Assembly: GCA_016938535.1 (NCBI GenBank)
Contig: JAFGUL010000088.1
Span: forward strand, 1 to 36,238
Reading direction: 5' to 3'
Length of the DNA: 36,238 nucleotides
From: Candidatus Delongbacteria bacterium
GTDB lineage: Bacteria; Delongbacteria; UBA4055
Shown: one piece after another, positions 16,853-25,416 of the stretch
Layout: each line of letters begins with the position of its first letter
Numbering within the stretch: position 1 is the stretch's first letter
The notes under the pieces: generated by a model
Told to the model about the DNA's origin: nothing
Databases searched by the model: none
Seen by the model: the letters and a program-made list of their open reading frames with translations, nothing else
Translations under genes and position numbers: made by a program

Positions 16853-17638
16853 TCAGCTGATCTTCTTGGTAATATCGTAAATAAATATTGAAGCGCAGTT
16901 AGCCACATTGAGAGAGTTCTTGGCACCCCTCATCTCAACTGATATTATCCTATCGCACAGACCGACGGCTTCTGAACTTAGTCCGAGTTCTTCATTCCCG
17001 AAGATCACAGCGATCTTTTTATCAGGTTCAAAATCTCTCAGATCGACAGAATTCTTGCCTGTTTCCGCACCTGTGATCATATAACTGTGCTCTCTAAGAT
17101 ATTCAATGGCTCCGGAAATGTGATCAAAACGGGATATCTTCAAATTCGATTCGGAACCTTTGGATGTTTTCCTTACACTATCATTTTCTATTCCCGGAGT
17201 TATTCCGCATAGAATGAGTTCCTTTACTCCGAAACATTCGCACGACCTTATTATCGATCCGGTATTATGCGCTGACCTTATATTTTCAAGCACTACAACC
17301 AGCTCTGTTTTTGGAAGCTTAGGAAAACTGCCGTCACCTGAACTTTTCCGGAATTCTGTTTCATTGTCGGGATAACCGAAACCGGTTCTGATCCTGTGAT
17401 AGAGAAAATGTACTTTTTCAAGTTGAATTCTCTTATCTTTCAACTCAATTATATCACTCAGCTCACCTGTATATAGTGTTTCCTCGCTCTCTTTCAGAAA
17501 CGATGTGTAAGACGAAAGAACAGTAAGATCGGGGTTTCCGTCAGAGATCAGAATATCCCTTAACGACCTGAGCTCGGATGCGATCCTGAAATATTTCGTT
17601 ATTTTTTTGAGTTTTATGAATTTGGAGCGGGTGATCAT
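16853..17638 (-). CDS. TrmH/SpoU-family RNA 2'-O-methyltransferase
   Basis: 261 residues. The SPOUT knot domain lies in the C-terminal 150 residues. Motif 1 (LENIRSAHNTGSIIRSCE, residues 117-134) has the conserved Asn and Arg. Motif 2 is GNEELGLS at 214-221. Motif 3 is EMRGAKNSLNVANCASI at about 235-251. These bind S-adenosylmethionine and mark 2'-O-ribose methylases of tRNA or rRNA. The N-terminal 110 residues are basic and probably bind RNA; they do not look like the standard TrmB-type substrate domain, so tRNA versus rRNA cannot be settled. It is the last gene of the nptA-phoU-like operon, 18 nt after the PhoU-like stop. Co-transcription with phosphate genes may be incidental. Confidence 0.88.
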   Translation of the reverse strand: MITRSKFIKLKKITKYFRIASELRSLRDILISDGNPDLTVLSSYTSFLKESEETLYTGELSDIIELKDKRIQLEKVHFLYHRIRTGFGYPDNETEFRKSSGDGSFPKLPKTELVVVLENIRSAHNTGSIIRSCECFGVKELILCGITPGIENDSVRKTSKGSESNLKISRFDHISGAIEYLREHSYMITGAETGKNSVDLRDFEPDKKIAVIFGNEELGLSSEAVGLCDRIISVEMRGAKNSLNVANCASIFIYDITKKIS

Positions 17639-17656
17639 AAGACGGTCCGTAAAATT

Positions 17657-18355
17657 TTACTCATCATCTTTGATCTCTTCATCACCCACATAATAGCCTA
17701 TTTTGTCAATTGGATTGGTGATAGATGTAGCTATGTTCATTAGATGAGAGCTTATTCTCTTTGAGTATCTCAGGAAAAGTCCGTAGGAAACATAGTTCAC
17801 TTCCGATGAAGGTTCTTTGACGGCGATCTCAACAAGATCCTCATTTATATTGGTCTTTAAATCGAAATGTACATCCACAACTTTGTTCGCCAGATCGCTG
17901 TCTCCATTTTTAAAAGCCTTAAGTGTATCGGAGAATATTTCAACTATCTCTTTAGAATATTTCTGAAGTTTAGTATTCCACCCTTCATCTTTCAGCATTC
18001 TTTTGATCTCGGCGATCTCTCCGATATTTTTGCTGTAATCACCTATTCTTTCAAAATTGTTGACAATGGTAGTGAGAATGAAAGCGGTATAAAGCTGCTG
18101 CTCTTCCTTGTCGTTTATCGCAATATGTTCAAATACTTTCTTTCTGATCGACCTTTCAAAATGATTTATCAGATAATCCAGTTTTCTTACTTCTTCAATT
18201 TCGTCGGGAGTGATCTCTCTTTTGATGTCATCGAAGATCAGATCTATTACATATTTATACTGCTTCAGTGAAATTTCGGCCATTTCCTGCGTATCGTTCA
18301 GGGCCTGGGTCAGAAGGTCCTGTTTTGAAAGCATTTTAAAAAACTGTTTAAGCAT
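17657..18355 (-). CDS. PhoU-like phosphate regulatory protein
   Basis: 232 residues, almost wholly helical and acidic. It has two PhoU-like three-helix repeats: one around RKLDYLINHFERSIRKK, and one ending in VSYGLFLRYSKRISSHLMN, with ERIGDYSKNIGEIAE as the characteristic metal-site helix (the E/D-x-x-x-D pattern). PhoU-type proteins modulate phosphate uptake and signalling. Here it follows a Na/Pi cotransporter; in many bacteria the same PhoU domain is fused to the C-terminus of that transporter, so this looks like the split form. The ATG has an excellent ribosome site (AAGGGGA, 6 nt upstream). The C-terminus is very acidic. The family call is good; the exact effect on the transporter is inferred. 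Confidence 0.85.
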   Translation of the reverse strand: MLKQFFKMLSKQDLLTQALNDTQEMAEISLKQYKYVIDLIFDDIKREITPDEIEEVRKLDYLINHFERSIRKKVFEHIAINDKEEQQLYTAFILTTIVNNFERIGDYSKNIGEIAEIKRMLKDEGWNTKLQKYSKEIVEIFSDTLKAFKNGDSDLANKVVDVHFDLKTNINEDLVEIAVKEPSSEVNYVSYGLFLRYSKRISSHLMNIATSITNPIDKIGYYVGDEEIKDDE

Positions 18356-18396
18356 AATTATTCCCCTTTTTGTCTTGTAATTTAACCATTATTTAC

Positions 18397-19554
18397 TTAA
18401 ATGAAAATGATTATTGTCGGAATAATGAAAAATACTACGAGCAGAAAAGCAACTGCCCATAACCTGTTATCCCTTACCTTAACAGAAAACCATTTTGCAG
18501 ACCTGATCGGAAGAACCTTTAGCGGCATGAAAACACAGGCACCGAAAATGTTGAATAAAGTGTGTGCGAAAGCTACGCTTATCGCGCTCGGATTTCCGGT
18601 GACCATTGAAGCCAGTATTCCGGTTATTGTTGTTCCGATGTTGGCACCGACGGCATAAGGGAATATCTGCTCAAGAGAAAGTATTCCCGCTCCAACCAGC
18701 GGAACTATGAGCGAAATTGTTATAGAAGATGATTGAACCGAAACGGTAAAAAAGATACCGAAAATAAGAGATGTGACTGCGTTACTGAATACGAATTTGT
18801 GGATTATTCTCTCGAATTTTCCTATGAGGACTTTCTTCATTATGGACGACATGAAATTCAGCGACAGAAAAAGCATTATAAGTGAAAGAATGACCATTAC
18901 AACAAGCAGCATAGTATCATAAGCAGGATATGTGCTTACTTTTCCCATAATATCGTGAGATTCGACAGAATTACCGAATATTCCCGCGACCGAATTCTCA
19001 ATGAACTTTGAAGCTGATTTAACGAGAGAATCAAGCGGGGATTTGAACTTAACCCCTGATGTTCCTACGAATAATTCTGTCAGAAAATTCGCTGATTTTC
19101 CGATAAAGCCGGTATAGATCTCAATAGGAAGAAAAAGCAGAACTGCGAACAGATTGAAAAAATCATGAACAATTGCCGCTGCAAAAGACCTGTGGAACTC
19201 CATTCTGTTGCGAACCTGTCCGAAAGCCACTATTATCCCGGTTACCGAAGTGCCGATATTCGCGCCCATTATCATCGGGATAGCGTTGTCAAAAGACATG
19301 GTTCCTGCTCCGACAAAAGCGACTATTATAGATGTTGTTGAGCTTGAGGACTGAATGATGGCTGTCGTAAGGATGCCTATAAATAAAGATACCATCGGAT
19401 CAGCAGTAGCATTTTCGATTATTCCGGCGACATCAGTACTGAAATAATGTTTGAAAACCTCGCCGAGAAGTTTAATGCTCAATAGGAAAAACCACAGTGA
19501 AAATGCCATAAACACCGTGTTTTTCAGCCATTCATAATTTTTTAACTTTTTCAA
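18397..19554 (-). CDS. Na+/phosphate cotransporter, NptA/PNaS family
   Basis: 385 residues with about eight to ten hydrophobic segments. It has the inverted-repeat signature of the family: QSSSS at 68-72 with GANIGT at 97-102, and QSSS at 274-277 with GANIGT at 303-308. These repeats form the Na+ and phosphate binding site in SLC34/NptA proteins. It likely imports phosphate across the inner membrane using the Na+ gradient. The start is TTG at 19554 with AGGG 7 nt upstream; no better start lies upstream. There is no C-terminal PhoU domain; the separate PhoU-like gene follows after 41 nt. A repeat resembling a PhoP box lies 14-41 nt before the start. Confidence 0.92.
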   Translation of the reverse strand: MKKLKNYEWLKNTVFMAFSLWFFLLSIKLLGEVFKHYFSTDVAGIIENATADPMVSLFIGILTTAIIQSSSSTTSIIVAFVGAGTMSFDNAIPMIMGANIGTSVTGIIVAFGQVRNRMEFHRSFAAAIVHDFFNLFAVLLFLPIEIYTGFIGKSANFLTELFVGTSGVKFKSPLDSLVKSASKFIENSVAGIFGNSVESHDIMGKVSTYPAYDTMLLVVMVILSLIMLFLSLNFMSSIMKKVLIGKFERIIHKFVFSNAVTSLIFGIFFTVSVQSSSITISLIVPLVGAGILSLEQIFPYAVGANIGTTITGILASMVTGNPSAISVAFAHTLFNIFGACVFMPLKVLPIRSAKWFSVKVRDNRLWAVAFLLVVFFIIPTIIIFI

Positions 19555-19567
19555 CTAAAGACCCTAA

Positions 19568-19595
19568 AATTAGTTTTTTGTTAGTTTTCTGTTAA
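19568..19595 (-). promoter_or_regulatory. Three direct repeats with 11-nt period, PhoP/PhoB-box-like
   Basis: Read on the minus strand towards the Na/Pi transporter gene, hexamers TTAACA, CTAACA and CTAATT are separated by two A-rich 5-nt spacers (GAAAA and AAAAA), giving an exact 11-nt period. TTAACA-type hexamers with 5-nt spacers are the known PhoP box layout in Bacillus. The other strand can be read as two 7-mers, TTGTTAG and CTGTTAA, around a TTTT spacer, like the E. coli Pho box. The position just before a phosphate transporter supports the idea, but it lies unusually close to the start codon. Confidence 0.45.
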
Positions 19596-19669
19596 CAACG
19601 CGCTAAATTTAAACACATCAAATCAGTTTAGCAAACATAAAATCAACAAATTCCGTCATAAAAATTTGG

Positions 19670-19699
19670 TTGACTATGTGTATGATTTCAGCTTATATT
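19670..19699 (+). promoter_or_regulatory. Putative promoter for the envelope/glyA operon
   Basis: TTGACT (19670-19675), an 18-nt spacer, then TATATT (19694-19699). Transcription would start near 19706, leaving a leader of about 90 nt before the lipoprotein ATG at 19796. The leader contains TAACAGGGT twice (19736-19744 and 19749-19757), a short direct repeat of unknown meaning. No terminator-like stem or known riboswitch is visible in the leader. This 241-nt divergent gap also holds the phosphate-box-like repeat. Confidence 0.5.
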
Positions 19700-19795
19700 A
19701 TGTCGCACTTTCCTTAAGCAGAAAAGGAACAAAATTAACAGGGTGAAGTAACAGGGTACAGTGTCTGAAAAAAAACTTAAAAACGGGAAAAATCT

Positions 19796-21037
19796 ATGCG
19801 CAAAATAACATATCGTACTGTAACTTTTGTAATAGCGCTCGCTCTCATTTTATCCTGCTCGCAGAAATACGACGATGTGGCCTTAAATCCTGAAGACCCC
19901 GATTTCATTTCAGCTTCATTCACCTCAGTCAACTCCAAAATTGCGGTAGTAGAACCTGTCCCCAGGATAGAAGGAGAATACCTTTACCTCGGCACGGACA
20001 TTGACGGAACAGACACGACAGCTTTTGGCGAGATCCTTTTCAGTTTCGAACTTTTCGATACGGATTCCGCGCTTGATTCAGCATATGTCGTGATGCCTGT
20101 TTACACTGATTCGCTTTTTGAAGTTAATTCAGATAAAGAATTTGACATCTTCACAGTAAAAAGCAGCTGGACATCAGGTGAAGTTATAAGAGAAGGTCTT
20201 GTCCTAAGCGATCTGCCTTACACGACTTCAGGCTTTTATGCAGACCCGGATTCTTCATCAGCTGAATTCAGGTCCGTCAGGATCGCACTTGATACCGACT
20301 CTCTCCGATCATGGTTCACAACGGACTCAGCCAACACTAAATTCAACGGATTCCTGATCCGTTCAAAGCCGGGAGATGAGATAAGTCCGATCATCAGACT
20401 CTATTCTTCAGAATGGACATACGATGATTACAGACCGAAAGTCCACAGATTCAGAACAGATACAGTTACTGCTTTTGACGGGGTCACAGATTCTTTAACA
20501 GTATCCGAGACCCGAACCGCTCTCACGGCGGATCTTTCTTTTACGGGGAAAAACGAAGAAACACTTGACACTTCAGGCACGAAATTTAAAGTGGGCGGTA
20601 TATCCGGCGAAGGTTATGTTTGCAGGTTCAGTCTCGACAGCATACCAAAAGACGCTACGGTAATTTCAAGCAGACTGACATTTTTTAACCTCGCAGATGA
20701 GACCGATCCGGTTTACGGAGACCTGATGAAGAACGGTAACGAACACGATGTGATAAGATTTTACAAAGCAGCAGATACTCTTTGGACTTCAGACCCGTCA
20801 GTTTTGAATTACGACAGCCTGAACTATTGGGAGGACACGAGAATTTTATCTGTCTCGGACTCGGCTCTTAATACTTTCGAGATCAGGTTCACCGACGCTC
20901 TGTTCCAGGAATGGATAAATGATCCTTCATCGAATAACGGCTTATACTTCAGGTCCGGCGACTGGCTTCAGCCTTTCGGATACATGACTTTAGACAGCCT
21001 GAAAATAGAATTACTATATGTTAGAATGACCGAATGA
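19796..21037 (+). CDS. Outer-envelope lipoprotein with two DNRLRE-like beta modules
   Basis: 413 residues. A lipoprotein signal ends in LILSCS with the lipidated Cys at 21. The mature protein is acidic and beta-rich. It contains two similar modules (about 45-215 and 255-410), each with a basic arrangement of FSF/FSLD strand, 'DSAYV' or 'SSRLTFF' strand, a W-rich loop and a closing strand. This resembles DNRLRE/CBM96-type beta-sandwich modules found in secreted proteins. The second module has VCRFSLDSIPKDATVISSRL, the clearest match. Function is unknown; such modules are usually structural or carbohydrate-binding. It is the first gene of the operon, 25 nt before a beta-barrel candidate, so the two may form a complex in the outer membrane. 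Confidence 0.8.
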   Translation: MRKITYRTVTFVIALALILSCSQKYDDVALNPEDPDFISASFTSVNSKIAVVEPVPRIEGEYLYLGTDIDGTDTTAFGEILFSFELFDTDSALDSAYVVMPVYTDSLFEVNSDKEFDIFTVKSSWTSGEVIREGLVLSDLPYTTSGFYADPDSSSAEFRSVRIALDTDSLRSWFTTDSANTKFNGFLIRSKPGDEISPIIRLYSSEWTYDDYRPKVHRFRTDTVTAFDGVTDSLTVSETRTALTADLSFTGKNEETLDTSGTKFKVGGISGEGYVCRFSLDSIPKDATVISSRLTFFNLADETDPVYGDLMKNGNEHDVIRFYKAADTLWTSDPSVLNYDSLNYWEDTRILSVSDSALNTFEIRFTDALFQEWINDPSSNNGLYFRSGDWLQPFGYMTLDSLKIELLYVRMTE

Positions 21038-21062
21038 CGACACCTTTAACGGAGAAAATTTA

Positions 21063-22304
21063 ATGCTTAATTCAAAGTACATATCATATCTGATCATCAC
21101 AATAACGGTTCTGGCATTTTCAGAGACATCCGCTTTCTCCGCGGTCTCAATCGGCGATATAGATGTTTCATTAAGCAGCTCAACAGGCATCGCTCTAAAC
21201 GATTCACTTGTAATTAAAAATCATAATTACGCCTCATGGACAGGCATAGCGAACACAACTTTCTCAATATCTTCATCATACTCGATAAACTCAGTAGAGG
21301 ACATTAGCGGCAACAATTCAGACTACGACAGATTTTCCTTCGAGGATCTCAGTTTTGCGATGCCTTTCGGTAACGGTCACATCTTCGGGTTCTCATACTA
21401 TCCCGCGGCCGTCTCAGATATTTCGGGCGTCTCGGGACCGGAACTTGTGGAGAACAGTTTTGAAGAAGCGGTTTCGCGAACTCTGGAAACTAAAAAAGGG
21501 AGCATTTCGAACGCGTCCCTTATTTACGGAAAGCATTTTTCCGGCTTCGCTTTTGCCGCGGACGCTTCGTTCAAATTCGGAAACTACAACAGAACGAAAA
21601 GATATAACTACACAAGCGTGTCCGAAACTTACCTGACCGACAATTATTTCGAGGAAAGAGAGATAACTCAGATCTCACATTTCACACTGGGTTCAGGCGT
21701 GATATACGATCACTCTTCGGGATTGAGTTTCGGAGCAAAGATATCACTTCCCGTAAGTTCGTCCGGAACCGGTATCTACCAGTTCGACAGAACAACATCT
21801 TACGGATCTGTCCTGGAAAAAATATACGAAAACACCGGCGGATTAAGCGTGGTCGAGTGGCCCGTTGAATACGGTGCAGGCCTCGGTTACAGAACTTCAG
21901 GTTTCGTATTTTCATACGATTTTGTGCTGAAAAAATTCGACGGACTGAAAACCGGCATTGATGACACAGCTATGTCAGATTATTACAGGCATGTTATCGG
22001 TCTGAGATACGCGCCCCGTCAAAGAAGATATGATCCGTACCTGAAAAGAATGGCCTATTCTGGTTACCTGACCATTGAAAAAAGACCTTTTGACTATAAC
22101 GGGAACCCTGTATTTGACACGACCGGTACACTAGGGCTCAATTTCCCTTTCAATAACGACAGAACGAATGTGGAGATCAAATTCAGTTACATAAGATCAG
22201 GGTCCGTGTCCGATAATGCACTAGAGGGAAATACCTTCAGGATGCAGTTCAATTTCATCTCATCAGACAGCTGGTGGCTCAAAAAGGAAAAGTATAATGA
22301 TTAA
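21063..22304 (+). CDS. Predicted outer-membrane beta-barrel protein
   Basis: 413 residues. The signal peptide probably ends near SAFSA (about residue 27). The mature part is rich in Ser, Gly, Tyr and Phe, with alternating amphipathic strands separated by turns, as in GHIFGFSYYP, FTLGSGVIYD and FVFSYDFVLKKF. This pattern recalls transport-type barrels and FCB-group surface barrels of the OmpP1/FadL kind, but I see no clear family motif. The final strands include FRMQFNFISS, near the C-terminus. The gene lies 25 nt after the lipoprotein gene, with GGAGA before its ATG, and 18 nt before a TPR lipoprotein gene. The localisation is inferred, and the substrate, if any, is unknown. Confidence 0.76.
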   Translation: MLNSKYISYLIITITVLAFSETSAFSAVSIGDIDVSLSSSTGIALNDSLVIKNHNYASWTGIANTTFSISSSYSINSVEDISGNNSDYDRFSFEDLSFAMPFGNGHIFGFSYYPAAVSDISGVSGPELVENSFEEAVSRTLETKKGSISNASLIYGKHFSGFAFAADASFKFGNYNRTKRYNYTSVSETYLTDNYFEEREITQISHFTLGSGVIYDHSSGLSFGAKISLPVSSSGTGIYQFDRTTSYGSVLEKIYENTGGLSVVEWPVEYGAGLGYRTSGFVFSYDFVLKKFDGLKTGIDDTAMSDYYRHVIGLRYAPRQRRYDPYLKRMAYSGYLTIEKRPFDYNGNPVFDTTGTLGLNFPFNNDRTNVEIKFSYIRSGSVSDNALEGNTFRMQFNFISSDSWWLKKEKYND

Positions 22305-22322
22305 ATATCAACGGAGGAAAAT

Positions 22323-23651
22323 ATGAAAAGCAGGTTGTTAATCCTTATTGTTTTAGCGGCTTTTTTCTCGATCATAAGCTGCGGACCAAGCTCTCAGACA
22401 GTCAGGGAGGATTCTGTAAAAGAAGAAGTTTCAAAGACTGCGGAAAATAAAGAACCGGCGCAAAAGAAAGTTCTGGACGAAAAAGACAAATATGAGATCA
22501 ATAAGCTTTCAAGTTTTGCGCAGAGCAAGAAGCAGCAGAAGAAATTCAGGGATATGATCGAGTATATCAACGAGATCATGAATATTGACCCTGATTTTGA
22601 ATACGCAAAAGACATACTTCTTTTCTGGAGGGGGAACGGATACGAGGAACTCGGTTTAAGAGATTCGGCCGTTGTTGACTACGAAAGATTCTCAGAAATG
22701 AAACCGGATCATTCGCAGGTGCTACTCCAGCTTGATTATATTTATGTCACCGAAGGCAAGATCGACGAGGCTATAGATGTTGCCAGAAGAATGATCGACA
22801 TTGACAGCGAAGATAAATCTCTTCTGAAAAAGCTTGGAAAATACTACTATCAGAAAGCCGAAGACCTTAAAGCTGAAGACCCTAACGATCCCGAGATTGA
22901 AGAATACGCATTACTTGCTATTGAATCATTTGAAGATTACATTGAATCAAACCCCGAAGATGAAGAGATCAGCAACCTTCTGACTTTTCTGACCTCAAAA
23001 TTCCTTGACAGAGAAGCATTTAAAGCAAGACTTGAAGAAAATCTTAAAGTGAACCCGGATGATTCGAAAACCATTGAAAGGCTTGCGGCCATCTATTATG
23101 ACGAAGGCAATACAGAAAAAGCTGCCGGGCTTCTTGAAAAACTGCTCGAAAAATTTCCCGATGATCTGAAAGCGATCAGAAGACTGATAAGGATATACAG
23201 GAATGATGTTGACAAAGCAATAGCCTACAACAAAAGAGCGATGAAGCTTGATGAAGGTAACGAAACCTATAATATCAATCTTGCAAGACTTTATTCAGAG
23301 AAGAAAAGATTCGCGGATGCCAGATCTGAATGCCTCAAAGCACTGAAAAAGAACTCAAAGAATGTAAATGCCTACAGAGTATGGGCATCGATTTATTCTG
23401 AAAGCATAGCCGCCTGCAATGTGAACATCGAATATCAGGATAAACTGGTTTTCATCATTGCTTACGGTCTTTACGAAAAAGCGGGGGACCCGAGAAGACT
23501 TCACGCAATGAAAGAAAGCGGTCAGGTACCTTCAAAGTCCGATTATTTTATCAACAGAAGTACCGTAAGACCTTCGAGGGAATGCTACAACTGGATAAAT
23601 CCTGAATGGGAAGAAGTGAAGTATATTGATGCATTCCTGAAGACTCTATAA
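22323..23651 (+). CDS. TPR-repeat lipoprotein
   Basis: 442 residues. A lipoprotein signal ends in SIISCGPS with Cys20. A charged linker (about 25-60) is followed by about eight helical tetratricopeptide-like repeats. These include DSAVVDYERFSEMKPDHSQ, EAIDVARRMIDIDSEDKS, KAAGLLEKLLEKFPDDLKA and FADARSECLKALKKNSKN. The C-terminal segment with NRSTVRPSRECYNWI is a conserved ending seen in FCB TPR proteins. TPR lipoproteins act as scaffolds. Here the partner is probably the preceding barrel or lipoprotein. It has a perfect GGAGGA ribosome site. Its stop shares a base with the rpiB start (TAATG), so translation is coupled to a metabolic gene. Confidence 0.87.
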   Translation: MKSRLLILIVLAAFFSIISCGPSSQTVREDSVKEEVSKTAENKEPAQKKVLDEKDKYEINKLSSFAQSKKQQKKFRDMIEYINEIMNIDPDFEYAKDILLFWRGNGYEELGLRDSAVVDYERFSEMKPDHSQVLLQLDYIYVTEGKIDEAIDVARRMIDIDSEDKSLLKKLGKYYYQKAEDLKAEDPNDPEIEEYALLAIESFEDYIESNPEDEEISNLLTFLTSKFLDREAFKARLEENLKVNPDDSKTIERLAAIYYDEGNTEKAAGLLEKLLEKFPDDLKAIRRLIRIYRNDVDKAIAYNKRAMKLDEGNETYNINLARLYSEKKRFADARSECLKALKKNSKNVNAYRVWASIYSESIAACNVNIEYQDKLVFIIAYGLYEKAGDPRRLHAMKESGQVPSKSDYFINRSTVRPSRECYNWINPEWEEVKYIDAFLKTL

Positions 23652-24097
23652 TGAGGATCTCAAGAGTACACATGGCCTGTGATCACGGCGGATTCGCTCT
23701 CAAGGAACACCTGAAATCGTTCCTGACCGGGAATAATGTCACGGTAGATGATCTTGGTGCTTATTCAGAGGATCCGGTGAATTATCCCGATTACGGTAAA
23801 AAAGCTGCGGAAGCGGTTCTTAACGACGGCGATCCTGCGATCATTATCTGCGGAACAGGGATAGGTATCTCCATAGCAGCGAACCGTTTCAGAGGCATAA
23901 GAGCGGCTCTCTGCCACTGCGTGGAATATGCAGAACTGTCCAGAAAGCACAATAACGCGAACATCCTTGCTCTCGGGGGCAGATTCATTACTGAAAATGA
24001 AGCTGAGAATATAGTTACCGCCTTTCTGGAAACAGAATTCGAGGGCGGCAGACATAAGAACAGAATTGATTTGATCGATGACGGTCTAAACAACTAA
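23651..24097 (+). CDS. rpiB: Ribose-5-phosphate isomerase B (RpiB)
   Basis: RpiB interconverts ribose 5-phosphate and ribulose 5-phosphate in the cytosol (pentose phosphate pathway). 148 residues is the usual family length. Motifs present: ACDHGG near the N-terminus, [33 protein letters not shown] with the catalytic Cys, and [14 protein letters not shown]. The GGRHKNRI ending is also typical. The start overlaps the TPR lipoprotein stop by one base. glyA follows after 13 nt; rpiB-glyA adjacency is common in several bacterial groups. LacA/B (galactose-6-phosphate isomerase) is a related alternative but less likely given the neighbours. Confidence 0.95.
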   Translation: MRISRVHMACDHGGFALKEHLKSFLTGNNVTVDDLGAYSEDPVNYPDYGKKAAEAVLNDGDPAIIICGTGIGISIAANRFRGIRAALCHCVEYAELSRKHNNANILALGGRFITENEAENIVTAFLETEFEGGRHKNRIDLIDDGLNN

Positions 24098-24110
24098 CAG
24101 GAGTATCTTT

Positions 24111-25385
24111 ATGAGCATACTTAAGCAGTTCGACCCGGAAATTTTTCAGACAATAGAGAACGAAAAAAGAAGACAGTGCGACAAAATAGAGCTTATAGCT
24201 TCGGAAAACTTTGTTTCGAAAGCTGCCCTCGAGGCACTGGGTTCTGTAATGACAAATAAATACGCCGAAGGTTATCCGGGTAAAAGATATTACGGCGGCT
24301 GCGCCAATGTTGATGAAGCAGAGAACATAGCTATTGAAAGAGCTAAAAAACTTTTCAGCTGCAGATGGGCGAATGTTCAGCCGCACAGCGGCTCTCAGGC
24401 CAATATGGGAGTTTACATGACCCTTGCAGAGCCCGGAGACACTATCATGGGCATGAACCTTTCCATGGGCGGTCACCTGACACACGGTTCTCCCGTCAAC
24501 TTTACCGGAAGACTCTACAATATCGTACCTTACGGAGTCACTGAAGACGGATTCATAGATTATGACGAGCTTGAAAGACTTGCTGTTGAATGCAAACCGA
24601 AAATTATCGTTGCAGGCGCGTCGGCCTACCCCAGATTTATTGATTTTAAGAGATTCAGAGAAATTGCAGATAAAGTTGGAGCATGGCTCGTTACAGATAT
24701 GGCTCACATAGCAGGACTTGTAGCTGCAGGACTGCACCCTTCACCCATTCCCTACTCTCATGTCGTTACGACTACCACCCACAAGACTCTCAGGGGTCCT
24801 AGAGGCGGAATGATACTTTCAGACTTCGAGGGCGGCGAAATTCTTCTTAAGAATATGCCTTCTCCGAAAACTCTTACCGACGCTCTCGATTTCGTTATAT
24901 TCCCGGGAATTCAGGGCGGACCGTTAGAGCATGTAATAGCTTCAAAGGCCGTTTCTTTCAAGGAGGCTCTCGATCCTTCCTTCAAGGTTTATCAGCAGAA
25001 AGTTCTTGATAATGCCAAGGCTCTTGCGGATGAACTGATGAAGCTCGGTTTCAAGGTCGTTTCAGGTGGAACCGACAATCATATAGTACTGCTTGACCTT
25101 TCCGACAAGGAAGTATCAGGAAAAGGACTTGAAAAAGCACTCGAAGCTGCAGGAATTACGACTAATAAGAACATGGTGCCTTTTGATAAGAGAAAACCGA
25201 TGATAACTTCAGGTGTAAGACTGGGAACTCCTGCAGCCACAACAAAAGGTTTTACTACAGACGATATGAGAACCATCGCGAATATGATAGCAAGAGTAGC
25301 TGCAGATCATAAAAACGAGGAACTTCTGGCTCAGATCAAGAAAGAAGTAATAGAATTGAGCACCAGATATCCTCTTTATGACTAA
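24111..25385 (+). CDS. glyA: Serine hydroxymethyltransferase (GlyA)
   Basis: GlyA transfers a one-carbon unit between serine and tetrahydrofolate, giving glycine and 5,10-methylene-THF. 424 residues, the normal length. Motifs: [19 protein letters not shown] at the N-terminus, [11 protein letters not shown] at 53-63, and [11 protein letters not shown] at 88-98. The PLP-binding Lys225 lies in [14 protein letters not shown]. The C-terminal folate/PLP motif [13 protein letters not shown] is present. It has a clear ribosome site (GGAGTATCTTT before ATG). It lies between rpiB and the flavin dehydrogenase subunits; in other bacteria glyA accompanies sarcosine oxidase genes, because the released one-carbon unit and glycine meet at this enzyme. 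Confidence 0.97.
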   Translation: MSILKQFDPEIFQTIENEKRRQCDKIELIASENFVSKAALEALGSVMTNKYAEGYPGKRYYGGCANVDEAENIAIERAKKLFSCRWANVQPHSGSQANMGVYMTLAEPGDTIMGMNLSMGGHLTHGSPVNFTGRLYNIVPYGVTEDGFIDYDELERLAVECKPKIIVAGASAYPRFIDFKRFREIADKVGAWLVTDMAHIAGLVAAGLHPSPIPYSHVVTTTTHKTLRGPRGGMILSDFEGGEILLKNMPSPKTLTDALDFVIFPGIQGGPLEHVIASKAVSFKEALDPSFKVYQQKVLDNAKALADELMKLGFKVVSGGTDNHIVLLDLSDKEVSGKGLEKALEAAGITTNKNMVPFDKRKPMITSGVRLGTPAATTKGFTTDDMRTIANMIARVAADHKNEELLAQIKKEVIELSTRYPLYD

Positions 25386-25416
25386 TAGTGTAAATTTTTT
25401 TTTAGGATAAAAATAT

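Noticed and set aside
16840..16862. Possible bidirectional terminator between the two convergent genes
   Set aside because: Only AAAAG/CTTTT can pair, which is too weak to call.
19700..19795. A riboswitch or attenuator in the leader before the lipoprotein gene
   Set aside because: I found no stem-loop, known aptamer pattern or terminator, only the short direct repeat.
24015..24737. A 240-codon open frame on the minus strand
   Set aside because: It lies antisense to rpiB and glyA, is Ser/Cys/Arg-rich, has no recognisable motif, and both opposing genes are certain.
25386..25416. T run after glyA as a terminator
   Set aside because: No stem precedes the T run, and the next gene follows 31 nt later in the same direction, so an operon is more likely.
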